Shown here one piece after another: positions 3,952 through 5,932 of a stretch of DNA of 5,932 nucleotides. The translations under genes were made by a program, and so were the position numbers. This DNA is from Actinomycetota bacterium (GTDB lineage Bacteria > Actinomycetota > Thermoleophilia > Gaiellales > Gaiellaceae), in the NCBI GenBank assembly GCA_005883235.1, contig VAYE01000108.1, forward strand, positions 1 to 5,932, read 5' to 3'. Below the pieces are notes generated by a model that worked only from the letters and a program-made list of their open reading frames with translations, searched no databases and was not told the DNA's origin. Position 1 is the stretch's first letter; each line of letters starts with the position of its first letter.

Positions 3952-5232
3952 TTGAGGTTGAGGGTGGTCTTCCTCGTGCTCGGCCTCGTCGGCGCGCTCG
4001 CCGCGCCCGCGGTCGGCTCGGCGTCGCCGGCGATCCGGTACGGCATCCAGGACGACGCGTGGATCGCGGACGGCCCCGGGACCCTCGCCGAGCGGCTCGA
4101 CCGACTCCACACGATCGGCGTGCAGATCGTCCGCTACAACCTGCGCTGGGACCGGATCGCGGCGAAGAAGCCGACCAGCCCGACCTCGCCTGGCGATCCG
4201 GCCTACGACTGGACGCAGAGCGATCTCGTCCTGAAGGGTCTCAAGGCGCGCGGGATGGCGGCCCTGGTGACGATCTACGGCACCCCGACCTGGGCGAACG
4301 GGCATCGCGGCCCGCAGTGGGCCCCGACCCAGGCGAGCTCGATCGCGGCCTTCGCGCGCGCGGCTGCGAAGCGGTACTCGTGGGTGCAGCGGTGGGCGAT
4401 CTGGAACGAGCCGAACCAGGCGCGGTGGCTCCGCCCGACCTCGCCGGCGGTCTACACGGTGCGGCTGCTCAATCCCGCGTACACGGCGATCCACGCCGTG
4501 AACTCGCACGCCCTCGTCGCCGGCGGCGTCACCGCGCCTCGCGGCAATACCGGCGGCGTCTCGCCGGTGGACTGGATCCAGGGCATGTCCCGCGCCGGCG
4601 CGCGCCTCGACGCCTATGCGCACAATCCGTACCCGCTGAGTCCCCACACGGAGACGCCGTGGAACGGTGGCTGCGCCGGGTGCCGCACGATCACCATGGC
4701 CACGCTGCCGAAGCTCCTCCACGACGTCGACCGCGCCTTCGGGACGAAGCGGATCTGGTTGACGGAGTACGGCTACCAGACGAACCCGCCCGACCGCTTC
4801 ATCGGCGTCTCGGACAGCCTCCAGGCCGAGTACCTCGGAGCCGCGGCGCTGCGCGCCTACCTCGCCCCGCGCGTCGACGTGCTGATCCACTTCCTCGTCC
4901 GCGACGAGCCGAACCTCGGCGGTTGGCAGAGTGGCCTCCTCGACATCGCGGGGGTGGCCAAGCCGTCGTATCGGGCCTTCTCGCTGCCGCTGGCGCAGGA
5001 GGCGCGGCGCGGTTCGCAGACCGTCCTGTGGGGCCAGGTCCGGCCGGGGGCCGGCCGCCGCACCTATCGGCTCCAGAGGCAGGCGAACGGTCGCTGGAGC
5101 TGGTACGGCTCGACCGCCCGCACCTCGTTGGGCGGCTTCTACCAGCGGTCGGTCGCGGGCCGAGCGGGGGATCGCTTCCGCGTCTGGTCCCCTGCGCTCC
5201 AGGTTTTCAGCCCGCCGATCCCCCTTCACTGA
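3952..5232 (+). CDS. Secreted clan GH-A glycoside hydrolase (TIM barrel)
   Basis: A 426-residue predicted extracellular glycosidase. The N-terminus MRLRVVFLVLGLVGALAAPAVGSA is a signal peptide. Residues about 27-345 form a clan GH-A (beta/alpha)8 barrel: the acid/base is Glu153 in AIWNEPNQ after strand 4, and the nucleophile is Glu272 in WLTEYGYQ after strand 7, the usual arrangement of retaining enzymes. HNPYP at 224-228 and the Cys241/Cys244 pair lie between them. Residues about 356-422 look like a small beta-sandwich appended domain (VLWGQVRPG, YRLQRQANGRWSWYG). The substrate cannot be told; relatives act on xylosides, glucans or other polysaccharides. TTG 3952 gives a charged n-region, whereas GTG 3964 has GAGG six bases ahead (3954-3957) but no charge, so the start is uncertain. 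The 3' end overlaps the methyltransferase on the opposite strand by 26 bp. Confidence 0.88.
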   Translation: MRLRVVFLVLGLVGALAAPAVGSASPAIRYGIQDDAWIADGPGTLAERLDRLHTIGVQIVRYNLRWDRIAAKKPTSPTSPGDPAYDWTQSDLVLKGLKARGMAALVTIYGTPTWANGHRGPQWAPTQASSIAAFARAAAKRYSWVQRWAIWNEPNQARWLRPTSPAVYTVRLLNPAYTAIHAVNSHALVAGGVTAPRGNTGGVSPVDWIQGMSRAGARLDAYAHNPYPLSPHTETPWNGGCAGCRTITMATLPKLLHDVDRAFGTKRIWLTEYGYQTNPPDRFIGVSDSLQAEYLGAAALRAYLAPRVDVLIHFLVRDEPNLGGWQSGLLDIAGVAKPSYRAFSLPLAQEARRGSQTVLWGQVRPGAGRRTYRLQRQANGRWSWYGSTARTSLGGFYQRSVAGRAGDRFRVWSPALQVFSPPIPLH

Positions 5233-5932
5233 CGGTCTTCTCGAGCACGACGACGTAGAGACCCGAGTCGCCCTCGAAGACTCGCGCGAGCTTCCAGCCC
5301 GTGCCCTCGAGGATGGTCTCCAGCTCGTCGCGCGAGACGAGGAGATAGTCGAACCACGGCGTCGCGTGCTCGCGGTAGCGGACGCGGATGCGCAGCTGGC
5401 CACCCATGCGTCCGCGAGCGCGGTTGCGGTCGTGGTAGCCGAGGTGCGTCGGGTCGGAGGTGGCGTAGGGATCGCGCGTCTCCGCGACGATCCGTCCCCG
5501 CTCGGTCGTGACCCGGTGGAAGCGGCGGAGGAGCCGCCGGGCCTTGGCGAAGCCGCCGAAGAGGCCGAAGTTGTTCCCGAACATGACGATCGTGTCGAAG
5601 GCGCCGAGCGAGCCGTCGACGCCGTCGATCGAGAGGAGGCGCACGTCACGGACGCCGCGCCGACGGGAGACCTCGATCGCTCCGGGCGACACGTCGATCG
5701 CCACGACCTCGTGGTCCCGCTCCTGCAGGTGCAGCGCGACCCGGCCGGCGCCGCAGCCGACGTCGAGCACGCGGCCGCGGACGAAGCGCATGGCGCGCCG
5801 CTGTCGCGAAGGCCAGCGCCGGTACGGCGCCAGGTACGCGTCCGGCCCGTAGTGGCTCGCCTGGACGAACCCGTCATCGCGCTCGACGATCTCGAAGACG
5901 TCGTCGCGCCCAGCGAGCGCGTCAGCGATCAG
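5207..5932 (-). CDS. SAM-dependent methyltransferase, 5' end beyond the window
   Basis: A class I SAM-dependent methyltransferase, 241 residues of which are in the window. The frame is open to the right edge, so the N-terminus is missing. An ATG at 5789-5791 exists but is internal: the 47 codons before it (DDGFVQASHYGPDAYLAPYRRW within them) read as genuine protein typical of this family's N-terminus. Motif I is GRVLDVGCGAG (about 5741-5773), followed by HEVVAIDVSPGAIE with the acidic residue that binds the SAM ribose. FDTIVMFGNNFGLFGG follows in the motif IV region. The second half (ATPWFDYLLVSRDELETIL, then YVVVLEKT) completes the fold and probably forms the substrate side. No substrate can be inferred. 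It is cytoplasmic, with no membrane segment. It converges on the glycoside hydrolase gene. Confidence 0.9.
   Translation of the reverse strand: MIADALAGRDDVFEIVERDDGFVQASHYGPDAYLAPYRRWPSRQRRAMRFVRGRVLDVGCGAGRVALHLQERDHEVVAIDVSPGAIEVSRRRGVRDVRLLSIDGVDGSLGAFDTIVMFGNNFGLFGGFAKARRLLRRFHRVTTERGRIVAETRDPYATSDPTHLGYHDRNRARGRMGGQLRIRVRYREHATPWFDYLLVSRDELETILEGTGWKLARVFEGDSGLYVVVLEKTVSEGGSAG

Noticed and set aside
3826..5877. A 683-codon open frame on the minus strand opposite the glycoside hydrolase
   Set aside because: It is antisense to a gene with clear catalytic motifs and also runs through the methyltransferase in another frame. Its product is low-complexity Arg/Ala/Ser text with no domain, as expected from GC-rich DNA.

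Overview
The window is high-GC bacterial chromosomal DNA. It carries four protein genes with recognisable domains, one small protein gene with a very clear ribosome binding site, two intact tRNA-Ser genes and one decayed tRNA-Arg. The GC-rich codon use, the stand-alone LigD-type polymerase, the lack of encoded CCA at the tRNA ends and the TAnnnT elements just upstream of start codons lacking Shine-Dalgarno sequences suggest an actinobacterium-like organism, perhaps of the Thermoleophilia type. That taxonomic call is inference from style; there is no marker gene to settle it.

Layout, left to right. Positions 1-94 are non-coding. A secreted lytic transglycosylase runs on the minus strand (95-913). 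Positions 914-1195 are non-coding and include a patch of unusually low GC next to a degenerate tRNA-Arg(CCT) on the minus strand (1195-1265). On the plus strand, a predicted secreted beta-type protein without a convincing start codon (about 1459/1477-1980) is followed by a 68-residue charged protein (2008-2214). A strong 15-bp hairpin (2226-2260), probably the terminator, closes that pair. Positions 2261-2631 hold no gene but contain a perfect 11-bp inverted repeat.

Two tRNA-Ser genes diverge from a 49-bp spacer: CGA anticodon on the minus strand (2632-2720) and GCT anticodon on the plus strand (2770-2860). Thirty bases after the second comes a stand-alone NHEJ-type primase/polymerase (LigD PolDom family, 2891-3901) with all three catalytic aspartates. 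Next is a secreted clan GH-A glycoside hydrolase (3952-5232). It converges on, and overlaps by 26 bp, a SAM-dependent methyltransferase on the minus strand (5207-5932) whose N-terminus lies outside the window.

The genes do not form one pathway. The transglycosylase, the secreted protein and the glycoside hydrolase act outside the membrane on cell wall or polysaccharide, while the polymerase belongs to DNA end repair. I found no undescribed defence or mobile system. The most interesting signals are small: the lost or non-standard start codon, the decaying tRNA-Arg in a compositional island, and the compact palindromic promoter region between the tRNA-Ser genes.
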